Part shown: positions 8,138-16,459 of the stretch, in pieces
How positions within the stretch are numbered: position 1 is the stretch's first letter
How the letters are laid out: each line of letters begins with the position of its first letter
Assembly: GCA_963663365.2 (NCBI GenBank)
Contig: CAXXIH010000009.1
Coordinates: 1-19,705, forward strand
Origin: G963663365 sp963663365
GTDB taxonomy: Bacteria; Hinthialibacterota; Hinthialibacteria; Hinthialibacterales; G963663365
Length of the DNA stretch: 19,705 nucleotides
Direction: 5' to 3'
Translations under genes and position numbers: made by a program
The notes under the pieces: model-generated
Told to the model about the DNA's origin: nothing
What the model saw: only the letters and a program-made list of their open reading frames with translations
The model's database searches: none

Positions 8138-8258
8138 CGGTGAATTATTGCCAAGGTGGTCCTTTACGTATCATGCTGATTGGAGAATATAAGCTAACGG
8201 ATGCGCGGAGGTCATACAATCCGTTCCTGCATAGCCGGGCATATAGTGCGTTCGTTTG

Positions 8259-8264
8259 TATACT
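8259..8264 (+). promoter_or_regulatory. Possible -10 box of the second glycosyltransferase gene
   Basis: TATACT lies 45 bases before the preferred GTG start at 8310. There is no convincing -35 hexamer, so this is tentative. If real, it rules out a start at the in-frame TTG at 8256, because that codon would lie upstream of the transcript. Confidence 0.3.
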
Positions 8265-8309
8265 TACGCAGAATTGCTGCGAAATCAGGAAGATTCAGGA
8301 ATAAGTCAC

Positions 8310-9401
8310 GTGCGCATTTCATTTCTCAACCTTGCTCTCAATCCCCTCTTCAACCCGAGCGATCCGGGGGGCTATGGCGGAGCGGAAGTTCAACTCTATT
8401 TGCTGGCAACGGGCCTGGCGGCTGAAGGACTGGATGTCCATGTCGTTACACGCGGGGTGGATGGGGAATCCATCTACAAGGCCGAGGGAGTCACCATCCA
8501 CACGCTTTCAAAATCACCCGGAATCTGGGGAAAGATCCGAACCGTACGGGACATTATTGCCGCTCTTAAGATGGTCGATGCGGATATCGATATCCAGCGT
8601 TGCGGCGGGGTGGAGACCTATCTTGCAGGGCGTACGGCGAAACGCCGGGGGAAGCGGTTTGTTTTCATGTGTGCCAGCAATCAGGACTGCATCGGTGAAG
8701 TTATCGGAAATGGGGGACCGTTAACCAGGTATTTCTTCCATCGGGGGCTTTGGTTGGCCGACCGGGTTGTGGTGCAGAATGATAAACAGGCGGAGATGTT
8801 TACAGAGCGCTGGAACCGCCCGGCCGATGTGTTGCTCTCGGCTTGCCGGATGCTTGAACAGAACAACAGCGAAACTGATGGAAGTGTTCTGTGGATGGGG
8901 CGTTGCGAACCTTACAAAGGCCCCGAGGTCTTTTTAGAACTGGCCTCCAAACAAAGGAAACAAAAGTTTGTCATGGTTATGCCCACGGGCACCGATAATT
9001 CCTACGATACGCGCGTCCGGGTCAAAGCCCACAGTCTGAATAATGTCGAACTTCACGGCGCAGTTCCGCTCAAAGAGACGGGGGCTTTTTTTGAGCGTGC
9101 ATTTGTGCATGTCAACACATCCGACTTTGAAGGTTTCCCGAACACGTTTTTGCAGGCCGCTGCAGCAGGTATCCCGGTTGTGTCTTTGAATGTAGATCCC
9201 GGCGGTGTGTTCGAACGTGAAGGTTTCGGATTGTGTGCTCAGGGTGATTTGGAGGTTATGAGTGGCATGATTGCCGGCCTATGCGGAGATGAAAAGCAGC
9301 GTATTGAAATGGGGGAACGGGGCCGCGCCTATATCCGTGCGCACCACGCGCAAGATGTTATCGTCAAACGGTTCCGAGTGTTGTTGGAAGAGATTGTTTA
9401 A
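8310..9401 (+). CDS. GT4-type glycosyltransferase, E-x7-Q variant
   Basis: This is a 363-residue GT-B glycosyltransferase, counted from the GTG at 8310. I chose that start because AGGA (8297-8300) precedes it by 9 bases and the conserved sequence begins RISFLNLALNP there. The frame is open further up to a TTG at 8256, but those 18 residues look non-homologous. The glycine-rich loop GGYGGAEVQLYLLATGL (20-36) fits GT4. The donor region is VLWMGRCEPYKGPEVFLEL (193-211). SDFEGFPNTFLQAAAAG (271-287) holds the E-x7-E site, where the second acid is Q282. An E-F-P-N-T variant of this motif is known in GT4 proteins. It faces the 6998-8137 glycosyltransferase divergently and converges on a membrane glycosyltransferase gene. 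Confidence 0.88.
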   Translation: MRISFLNLALNPLFNPSDPGGYGGAEVQLYLLATGLAAEGLDVHVVTRGVDGESIYKAEGVTIHTLSKSPGIWGKIRTVRDIIAALKMVDADIDIQRCGGVETYLAGRTAKRRGKRFVFMCASNQDCIGEVIGNGGPLTRYFFHRGLWLADRVVVQNDKQAEMFTERWNRPADVLLSACRMLEQNNSETDGSVLWMGRCEPYKGPEVFLELASKQRKQKFVMVMPTGTDNSYDTRVRVKAHSLNNVELHGAVPLKETGAFFERAFVHVNTSDFEGFPNTFLQAAAAGIPVVSLNVDPGGVFEREGFGLCAQGDLEVMSGMIAGLCGDEKQRIEMGERGRAYIRAHHAQDVIVKRFRVLLEEIV

Positions 9402-9440
9402 CGCTCTGCACTTGGCCGCACATTTGATGGAGAGGAAATC

Positions 9441-11105
9441 CTATTTTTTAATAGGCGGTTCTGTTTTTTCGACCGGCAATGAATTGAACCGGTAAATGTA
9501 GATGTCCGGTCCGGGCCGTTCTGTACGCCAAAGGCCAATGAACGGTGTATGAGCGTGCTCCAAATGAAACGGGACATCTTGGCCCGCCGTAATCGTATGT
9601 TCCAATGTGGCGACCGCGATGAGACGTTCTTGCCATGCGCGCGCCAGTTCCGGGCCTTTTTCTTGGATAAGAACATTGATGGCAAAACTTGAAAACGCGG
9701 CCCAGTCGAAGCCATTTACCTGCAATTGGACGGGATCAATAAGGCTTAAATCCAAACCGATGTCCAGATAGGGAATCGGCGCGGGGGGGACAACAACATC
9801 ACGGTAGCGGAATGGCAGGGCCAAGTGATCGGCGGCGACTTCATCAAATGGGCTTATACGTTCGTAAAGGTATTCAACAGCCAACACGCGTGTATCAGTG
9901 TTTGTGCAGAGCCATCCGTGCCATGTGGATCTTGCCAAAGATTCGCCGCCAATAAGTGCAACAATCAGCGCGGCCATTGCCAAGCAACGTCCCGGAGCGG
10001 GACCGCAAGGAGACTCATTTGCTGTGATTAGGCGGTCACCCGCCCAACCTGTCAAAAGAGCGAAAAAGGGCAATAACGGCAATGCAAACCGTGCAAAGAA
10101 AAGCGGCTGAGAAGCCAAGAGGATTAAGGTCAGCGGACCGGCAGTCAGGGGGGCTAAGGTACGCCAGTTGATTTGTAGTGTTTTACGTTCCCGCCATAAT
10201 GCCACCAAACAGACGGCAATTGGTCCCAAGCCTACACCGAATTGAAAGGTCTGAATGACCAGCAACGCCACCGGAGTAGCGTCTTGTCCTTCCCAGCGTT
10301 GGATACGTCCGCCCGCCAGTCCCTTCAACGCATCGAAGAATGATGAGAAGTCCAAAACGGCATAAGGACAGGCGAGCAGGAAGCCCGCCGTGCATAAAGG
10401 AATCAAGGCCATAGCCGCCCGCCAGGGATGAGCGGCCACCGAGTTCGGTTGTTGATTGCATAATTCCGGGTCTTTGGGCCAGAAGAGAACAGGAAGGATT
10501 GCCGGAACGGCGACACATGCTGTGTATTTGGTGCCGGTTGCATATCCGGCCAACAAGGCGGCCCCGATCAGGTCCCGCCATTGCCCCTTTGCCCATAAAC
10601 GTGCGGTGAATAGTGTTGCCGCCATGAGCACGGCCAGCATGGGAACGTCATTAACAGCAAAGCGGGATTGGCGGACATGGACAAAGCAGCCGGCAAAAAG
10701 CAGCGTGGCTAACATTGCGCCTCGCCGGGAGAGGAAATACTTGGCCAGCGAGAACATGAGGAGCGTTGAACCTGTGCCGAGCAATACGACGAACCACCGG
10801 CCCCACAATTCCAACCGCCAAGGTTCATGGGTGTACCGTTCGGACAAATTGGGATAGGAATCGACGATGCCCATTGTCTGTGCGGTTATGTGGATGGTGC
10901 TGAGCCAAAGCCAAAGCGGGTAAGTAAAGCCGCTGGGGTTTTCGAAGTAGTGGGGATTGAAATCACCTGTTGAGAATTGTGCGGCGGGCTGTACGTATTT
11001 GCCGGCATCGGGATGAAGCCGGTAGGGCATGCCCCAGCCCGATCCCCAAAACCGGAGAGCGAATGCCAACAGGACCAATAGACCAAGCGTGAGACGTGAC
11101 TTCAT
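9441..11105 (-). CDS. GT39-like multi-pass membrane glycosyltransferase
   Basis: This 554-residue protein has about ten membrane segments and the layout of GT-C enzymes such as PMT/ArnT, which move sugars from a polyprenyl-phosphate carrier on the periplasmic side. After the first helix (about 5-20) comes a short loop, MPYRLHPDAGKY (26-37), with D33 in the place of the catalytic acid. A second acid, D153, follows in HVRQSRFAVNDVPML (143-157), and GYATGTKYTA (187-196) resembles the GLA-x-x-TKY motif of these families. The tail after about residue 400 is more polar and probably forms a periplasmic domain. It starts 38 bases from the divergent mutarotase gene. No good SD is visible before the ATG. 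Substrate is unknown. Confidence 0.8.
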   Translation of the reverse strand: MKSRLTLGLLVLLAFALRFWGSGWGMPYRLHPDAGKYVQPAAQFSTGDFNPHYFENPSGFTYPLWLWLSTIHITAQTMGIVDSYPNLSERYTHEPWRLELWGRWFVVLLGTGSTLLMFSLAKYFLSRRGAMLATLLFAGCFVHVRQSRFAVNDVPMLAVLMAATLFTARLWAKGQWRDLIGAALLAGYATGTKYTACVAVPAILPVLFWPKDPELCNQQPNSVAAHPWRAAMALIPLCTAGFLLACPYAVLDFSSFFDALKGLAGGRIQRWEGQDATPVALLVIQTFQFGVGLGPIAVCLVALWRERKTLQINWRTLAPLTAGPLTLILLASQPLFFARFALPLLPFFALLTGWAGDRLITANESPCGPAPGRCLAMAALIVALIGGESLARSTWHGWLCTNTDTRVLAVEYLYERISPFDEVAADHLALPFRYRDVVVPPAPIPYLDIGLDLSLIDPVQLQVNGFDWAAFSSFAINVLIQEKGPELARAWQERLIAVATLEHTITAGQDVPFHLEHAHTPFIGLWRTERPGPDIYIYRFNSLPVEKTEPPIKK

Positions 11106-11143
11106 GAAGGCTACGGTATCATGAATTTGTGCTTAGGCTTACG

Positions 11144-11605
11144 ATGCAGACGTTCAATCCAATCCAGCAAGAGGCTTTGAAAATCATGTTGAAAGGTCGT
11201 TTATTGCAGCCGCAGATTATTAAAACCCTGGCCGCGGCGGGGCATGGCAGCACCGTTTTGATTGCCGATGGCAATTATCCTGCGTCCACAAAAGTCGGTC
11301 GCAACGGCGATGTTGTGTATATGAATCTTTGTCCCGGTAAAGTTTTGGTGACGGATGTATTGGAAACGCTTTTATCCACAATTCCTGTAGAGGCGGCCCA
11401 GGTTATGCAACCGGAAGATGGATCTGAACCGGAAATCTATCCTGAGTTTCGTAATCTCTTGCCTGATGGAGTGGATCTCCAGCCTTTAGGAAGATTTGAG
11501 TTTTATCATTCCGCATCAGGTCCCGATCACGCGCTGACGATTGCAACCGGGGACCAACGTCTGTACGCGAACATTTTGTTGACGATTGGCGTTGTAGCTC
11601 CATAA
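11144..11605 (+). CDS. RbsD/FucU-family sugar mutarotase
   Basis: The RbsD/FucU family speeds interconversion of sugar forms, such as pyranose/furanose ribose or the anomers of fucose. The sequence has the N-terminal signature AAGHGSTVLIADGNYP (31-46), with the expected histidine H34 and aspartate D42. It also has the C-terminal pair RFEFY and ATGDQRLYANILLTIGV. I prefer the ATG at 11144 (153 residues), with AGG (11135-11137) six bases upstream; a GTG at 11129 would add five residues. It lies between two membrane glycosyltransferase genes, which suggests it serves the same sugar supply. The two branches of the family, ribose pyranase and fucose mutarotase, are not separable by eye; FucU-like is slightly favoured by the ATGDQRLYAN tail. 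Confidence 0.88.
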   Translation: MQTFNPIQQEALKIMLKGRLLQPQIIKTLAAAGHGSTVLIADGNYPASTKVGRNGDVVYMNLCPGKVLVTDVLETLLSTIPVEAAQVMQPEDGSEPEIYPEFRNLLPDGVDLQPLGRFEFYHSASGPDHALTIATGDQRLYANILLTIGVVAP

Positions 11606-11640
11606 GAGAGGCTGTTTGCAGGACAAAACTTGTTAAAGGA

Positions 11641-11663
11641 AGAATTAAATAATATTTAATTCT
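11641..11663. repeat. Perfect AT-rich inverted repeat between the mutarotase and a GT39-like gene
   Basis: AGAATTAAAT (11641-11650) and ATTTAATTCT (11654-11663) are exact reverse complements around AAT. There is only one G or C pair per arm and no T-run after it, so it would be a weak terminator. A protein-binding site is the alternative. It lies 36 bases after the mutarotase stop and about 100 bases before the next gene. Confidence 0.5.
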
Positions 11664-11763
11664 CTCGTTGAAAATTGTTGTCTATATGCACGGTTGACTT
11701 TTAATTGGCTTCCTTCCAGCTTTGTAGTGGGAGCCATGATTTAGAGTATCGTGAAGAAGCATC

Positions 11764-13524
11764 GTGCATTGCGAGCAACAGTCATCAACTCATCATCACC
11801 CTTTGGACACAGATTGGGGATATCGCATCGCCGTGGCGTTGCTGTTGCTTCTGCTTTTGGCGCGGTGTCTTCATGCGGCTTGGATTCTCTCCCCAACTTA
11901 TGATGAAGGATTGCACTTGCTGGATGGCTACAACTGGCTTTTGGATGGCAAAGTGCAGGATGAGCGTAATCCGCCTTTGGGCAAAGCATGGTTAGCAGCC
12001 CCTTTACTCGTATTGCGTCCGGACCGTCCAAGTGAAGTCAATCCACTCTCACGTCAAGAGACGATTTTCGATAACGCCGCTGACTTTCTAAGACCGGTTA
12101 ATGATGACCAGGCCAAGAAATTTGCCGGGCGTTGCTCGGCCGTTGTATTGCTTTTATTGCTTTGTGCCGGCGCGGCATGGTGGACAAAACAGTTGGCCGG
12201 CCGTGGAGCATCGCTGGCTGTTCTTTTTTTGCTCACTACCGAGCCGAATCTTATCGCCCATGGCATGTTGACCACATTGGATATTGCCGCGGCCTTGGGT
12301 GTTTTGTTGACGCTTTGGAGCTGGTGGCGGCTTGTTCAACAACCTTCGAACAAACGGGCAATAGTCTGCGGATTAGCGCTTGCCTTTGCTGCCGGTTCCA
12401 AACTTTCCTGTTTGGCCTTGTTGCCCTTGCTGCTTATCTTGCTTCTGTTCTGGATTCGCCATGGGAATTCATCTCTCAGTACTGATGAACCATGGCGTCC
12501 TGCCCAGGCTGTGAAGGCATTCTTTCTTGTTTGTTTGACTACTGGAGTCGCACTTTGGGCTGTCTATGGATTTGCAATCGGACCGATTTATGTACCGAAC
12601 GATCCGTATGGTTTTTCGGCTCGGTCCGAATATTACGCCCGTGCTATACCATTCTCATTTCTGGTTCCTAAGAAAACGGCTTATTGGATGGTGAGCCATC
12701 TGCCTATGCCCGCACCCGCATTTTGGCGGGGTATTGCCACCGTATTGGCGCAAGTGGATGAAGGGCAAAGAACGTTCTTGTTCGGTGATGTATCGTTAAA
12801 AGGTTGGCCGTATTTCTATCTAGTAGTTGCCGTATTAAAGCTTACTACGCCTTGTTGGTTGCTTTTATTCTTAACCGCTGGTTGGAGCCGGATTGAATGG
12901 CGTAACCGGTACGACGCGTTTATTCCCATTGCCGGATTGGTTTGGCTTTTTTGTGTTGCCAGTTTCAGCCATTTTCAGCTGGGGATCCGTCATATTCTTC
13001 CGCTAATTCCACTGTTGTTTATCGTTATTTCAATCGGCACAGTCCATCTGTTGCGAAAAGGAAAGTTGATCCGGCGTTTGACGATTTTATGCCTGGCGTT
13101 TGCGCCGGTTCCGGGAGCGTTGATTCATCCCGGGTATTTGTCGTTTATCAATCTGTTTTCCGGCGGTCCCGATCATGGGTATTTGTATCTGACCGACAGC
13201 AACTATGATTGGGGACAGGATTTCCATCAGGCGCTTGGCTATATCGAGACTCATCCCGATGAAACGATTCGCATGGATGTCTTCGGCAATTTTGAATATG
13301 AAGCTCTCGGACTTGACCGTTATCGCCTAACGCATTCCGTTGATGTTTATCCGGAGCCGGGAACTTATTTGATCGGTGCGACCTGTTTGCAGGGCTTCGG
13401 GATGAGAGGATCGCCGGGGCCCCACCCCTGGTTGTTGCTTCAAGAACCGGATGAACGGTTAGGATGGTCGATCTTTGTTTACAGAATTTCTCAGAGCAGA
13501 GAGCCCACTGGATTCGATTTTTGA
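11764..13524 (+). CDS. GT39-like multi-pass membrane glycosyltransferase (second copy)
   Basis: This 586-residue membrane protein is built like a polyprenyl-phosphate-dependent GT39 enzyme. After a first helix (about 22-42), SPTYDEGLHL (43-52) carries the catalytic-loop acids D47 and E48, and RNPPLGKAW (68-76) matches the HPPLGK motif. EPNLIAHGMLTTLDIAAALG, with a conserved aspartate, and a later FQLGIRHILPLIPLL helix are also typical. The periplasmic tail contains the DSNYDWGQDFHQAL motif shared by a distinct group of these proteins. It is unlike the 9441-11105 protein in detail, so it is not a recent duplicate. The start is uncertain: the first in-frame codon after a stop is the GTG at 11764, with only GAAGAAG upstream. 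Substrate is unknown. Confidence 0.82.
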   Translation: MHCEQQSSTHHHPLDTDWGYRIAVALLLLLLLARCLHAAWILSPTYDEGLHLLDGYNWLLDGKVQDERNPPLGKAWLAAPLLVLRPDRPSEVNPLSRQETIFDNAADFLRPVNDDQAKKFAGRCSAVVLLLLLCAGAAWWTKQLAGRGASLAVLFLLTTEPNLIAHGMLTTLDIAAALGVLLTLWSWWRLVQQPSNKRAIVCGLALAFAAGSKLSCLALLPLLLILLLFWIRHGNSSLSTDEPWRPAQAVKAFFLVCLTTGVALWAVYGFAIGPIYVPNDPYGFSARSEYYARAIPFSFLVPKKTAYWMVSHLPMPAPAFWRGIATVLAQVDEGQRTFLFGDVSLKGWPYFYLVVAVLKLTTPCWLLLFLTAGWSRIEWRNRYDAFIPIAGLVWLFCVASFSHFQLGIRHILPLIPLLFIVISIGTVHLLRKGKLIRRLTILCLAFAPVPGALIHPGYLSFINLFSGGPDHGYLYLTDSNYDWGQDFHQALGYIETHPDETIRMDVFGNFEYEALGLDRYRLTHSVDVYPEPGTYLIGATCLQGFGMRGSPGPHPWLLLQEPDERLGWSIFVYRISQSREPTGFDF

Positions 13525-13823
13525 TCTTTGCCGTATAGAGATTGCCTAAAGCACCCCCGTACCTTCTTCTAAACCATTTTGCGCCTTGCATTTCCTTTCC
13601 GACTCGATTTGCTCATCCGTACAAGAAATCCCTGTGTATACCCTGGTTCCGCACCATTGGCTTTGCTGTACTGCTAGATTCTACGTCATTGTAGGCGGCG
13701 CTCCCGAAAACCATGGCCGACAGTCCATTGGGTGGTAAATGGCGCACATACATGCGTCAGGTGGGGCGTCTCCCTCTATCGGGGAATATAGAAATTTGAT
13801 TTTGGTTTGTATTGTCGATCATC
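13525..13823. other. 299-base leader region before alaS
   Basis: No open frame with coding character, tRNA or clear terminator is visible here. No clear promoter pair was found, and there is no SD before the alaS ATG. GGGTGGTAA near 13730 resembles part of a T-box antiterminator, but the rest of that structure was not found. Confidence 0.4.
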
Positions 13824-16457
13824 ATGAAGTCACAAGAAATTCGCACACGGTACCGTGATTTTTTCGTTGCGCGGGGGCATGAAGCCTGGCCCAGCGATAC
13901 AATCGTTCCGAAAAACGATCCTTCACTGCTTTTTTCCAGCGCCGGAATGGTCCAGTTCAAGCCCTATTTCCGGGGTGAAATGGGCGACTCTCTCAAGCGT
14001 GCCACATCTTGTCAGAAGTGTTTCCGCACATCGGATATTGACAATGTTGGTTATACGCACCGGCACCATACGTTCTTCGAGATGCTGGGAAATTTCTCTT
14101 TCGGCGATTATTTCAAAAAGGATGCCATCCGCTGGGCGTGGGAATTCTCAGTCGACGAGGTCAAACTCGATCCCGAACGGATTTGGGTATCGGTATTCCG
14201 GGATGACGATGAAGCCGCCGAGATTTGGGAGAAGGAAATCGGCGTGCCCATCGAGCGGATTGTGCGTATGGGCGAAGAAGATAACTTCTGGCCTGCGGCG
14301 GGTGTTCTTGGTCCAAGCGGCCCTTGTTCGGAACTCTATTATGATATGGGCGAACAGCATGGCCCTGCCACCGGACCTTCAGACGACAACGACCGTTATC
14401 TTGAATACTGGAATTTAGTCTTCACACAGTTTGACCGCCAAGAAAGTGGTGAACTACTCCCCTTGGCCCGTAAGAATATCGATACGGGCATGGGACTCGA
14501 CCGCTTGGCGGCAATCCTGCAAGGACATTTCAGCAACTACGAGAACGACTTGCTGCGTACCATCATCAATCATGTTGAAGAACGTAGTGGCGGCAAGTTC
14601 GGATTTGATGAAAAAGACGATGTTGCGTTCCGCGTCATTGCCGACCATGCCCGCGCTTCACTGATGGTGCTTACGGATCAGGTAACTCCCTCTAATACAG
14701 GCCGCGGTTATGTGCTGCGAAGGATTATGCGCCGCGCAATTCGTTTTGGATTGGTACTCGGTATCGAAAAAGACCTTTTGGCTCCGGCAATGGAAGTCGC
14801 TGCCGAACTGATGCGCGATGAGTATCCCGATACCGCCGAACGCCTGGACTACACAACCCGGGTTGCGCGTGCCGAAGAAGATACATTCCGTACGACACTT
14901 GAACGCGGGCTCAATCAGCTTTCATCGATGATCGAAAAACTGAAGGCTTCAGGACGTACCCGCCTTTCGGGGCAGGAAGTTTTCACGCTTTACGATACCT
15001 ATGGATTTCCGGCTGACCTGACTCGTGAGATTTTGGCTGAATCGCAACTCGAATACGATCAAGAAGAGTTCGATGAAGCCATGGAAGTGCAACGTACGCG
15101 TTCACGCGAATCATGGCGCGGGGGCGAGGTTATGTGGGAAGTGGAAGATGAGGCGCTGCCTGCAACCCGTTTTCTCGGTTACGATCAACTTTCGGCCGAA
15201 GCGGAGGTTGTTGCACTCTATGTGGATGGAAAAACCGCAACTGAGGCGAAAGAGGGTGACCGGATTGAAGTTGTCCTCAACCAGACTCCCTTTTATGCCG
15301 AATCGGGCGGTCAGACGGGCGACCAAGGCCGTTTGGTTGCTTCCGATGGATCCGAAATCGATGTTATCGGCACATATAAGACCACAGCGGGTGTTTTTCA
15401 CCATCAGGGACAGATCATTTCAGGCAAAGTCTCCAAAGGAGACAAACTCAAGGCCGAAGTAAAATCGTCATCCCGCCGCACAACCATGGGGCACCATACG
15501 GCGACACACCTGATGCATGCCGCATTACGGCAGACGTTGGGCGATCATGTCAAACAGTCCGGTTCGATGGTCGAGCCGAATTACCTTCGTTTCGATTTTA
15601 CGCACTACGAGGCAGTTACACCGGAACAGCTGGAAGAGATCGAGCGGATGGTCAACCACTGGATTTGGGAGAACCATCCAGTCCGCTGGCAAGAGGTTCC
15701 TATCGATGTTGCTAAAGAACGCGGCGCGATGGCGCTCTTTGGCGAGAAATACGGCGATGTTGTGCGTATGGTTGAAGTTCTTGACGATGATTCCGAAAGC
15801 AGTCCCGTCAGTTTGGAATTATGCGGCGGAACGCACGTATCGAATACAGGTGAAATCGGCGCTTTTAAAATAGTATCAGAATCAGCGATTTCCGCCGGAA
15901 ACCGGCGTATTGAAGCTGTTTGCGGCCCTGTCGCTGTGCGTTATTTTCAGCGGCGTGAACAAATTCTTAAATCCGCCGCTTCGATGCTCAAAACGCCTCC
16001 TGAAGAATTGCCGGCTCGTATCGACCGGATACTCGAACAGCAGAAACAAACCGAACGCGAACTCCGGGCTACACGCCAACGCTTGGTTTCAGGCGCAGGC
16101 GGCGGTGGAGCCGGCGAACCGGAAGATATCCAAGGACGTCAGCTGCTGATCAACATGTTTCCGGAGATGCGAATAGACGATCTTCAAAACGCGATGGATC
16201 AGGCTATCGGACGTATCAAGAGTGGCGTAGCGGTTCTGGGTTCCGTGAGTGAAGGTAAGTTGAACCTGGTTTGCGCCGTGACTGAGGACCTGACCAAGTC
16301 GTTACCCGCAGGTAAAATTGCGAAAACGCTAGCCCAGATCGCCGGTGGAGGCGGGGGCGGAAAGCCTTCGCGGGCAACCGCCGGCGGTAAAGATCCTAAT
16401 GCTTGGCCGCAGATTGAAGAAAAGGCCCGGGCCATTGTCACGGAAGGAAAGATTTAA
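13824..16457 (+). CDS. alaS: Alanyl-tRNA synthetase
   Basis: AlaS attaches alanine to tRNA-Ala in the cytoplasm and removes mischarged serine or glycine. This 877-residue protein is full length (E. coli has 876). The catalytic N-terminal domain includes TFFEMLGNFSFGDYF (83-97) and the DTGMGLDRLA motif (220-229). The editing domain has the zinc-site H558-x3-H562 (in HHTATH) and C667-x3-H671 (in LCGGTHVSNTG). The C-Ala domain ends with a glycine-rich GGGGGGKPSRATAGGKDP. I chose the ATG at 13824, which gives KSQEIRTRYRDFF; a TTG at 13812 is also in frame. No SD precedes either start, so initiation may be leaderless or depend on structure. accA follows with only two bases between the genes. Confidence 0.98.
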   Translation: MKSQEIRTRYRDFFVARGHEAWPSDTIVPKNDPSLLFSSAGMVQFKPYFRGEMGDSLKRATSCQKCFRTSDIDNVGYTHRHHTFFEMLGNFSFGDYFKKDAIRWAWEFSVDEVKLDPERIWVSVFRDDDEAAEIWEKEIGVPIERIVRMGEEDNFWPAAGVLGPSGPCSELYYDMGEQHGPATGPSDDNDRYLEYWNLVFTQFDRQESGELLPLARKNIDTGMGLDRLAAILQGHFSNYENDLLRTIINHVEERSGGKFGFDEKDDVAFRVIADHARASLMVLTDQVTPSNTGRGYVLRRIMRRAIRFGLVLGIEKDLLAPAMEVAAELMRDEYPDTAERLDYTTRVARAEEDTFRTTLERGLNQLSSMIEKLKASGRTRLSGQEVFTLYDTYGFPADLTREILAESQLEYDQEEFDEAMEVQRTRSRESWRGGEVMWEVEDEALPATRFLGYDQLSAEAEVVALYVDGKTATEAKEGDRIEVVLNQTPFYAESGGQTGDQGRLVASDGSEIDVIGTYKTTAGVFHHQGQIISGKVSKGDKLKAEVKSSSRRTTMGHHTATHLMHAALRQTLGDHVKQSGSMVEPNYLRFDFTHYEAVTPEQLEEIERMVNHWIWENHPVRWQEVPIDVAKERGAMALFGEKYGDVVRMVEVLDDDSESSPVSLELCGGTHVSNTGEIGAFKIVSESAISAGNRRIEAVCGPVAVRYFQRREQILKSAASMLKTPPEELPARIDRILEQQKQTERELRATRQRLVSGAGGGGAGEPEDIQGRQLLINMFPEMRIDDLQNAMDQAIGRIKSGVAVLGSVSEGKLNLVCAVTEDLTKSLPAGKIAKTLAQIAGGGGGGKPSRATAGGKDPNAWPQIEEKARAIVTEGKI

Positions 16458-16459
16458 GC

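Noticed and set aside
8256..8309. N-terminal extension of the second GT4 protein from a TTG at 8256.
   Set aside because: A GTG at 8310 has a better SD and matches the conserved N-terminus; a possible -10 box overlaps the upstream region.
13725..13750. T-box-like string GGGTGGTAA before alaS.
   Set aside because: No specifier stem, no terminator/antiterminator pair and a poor match beyond the first bases.
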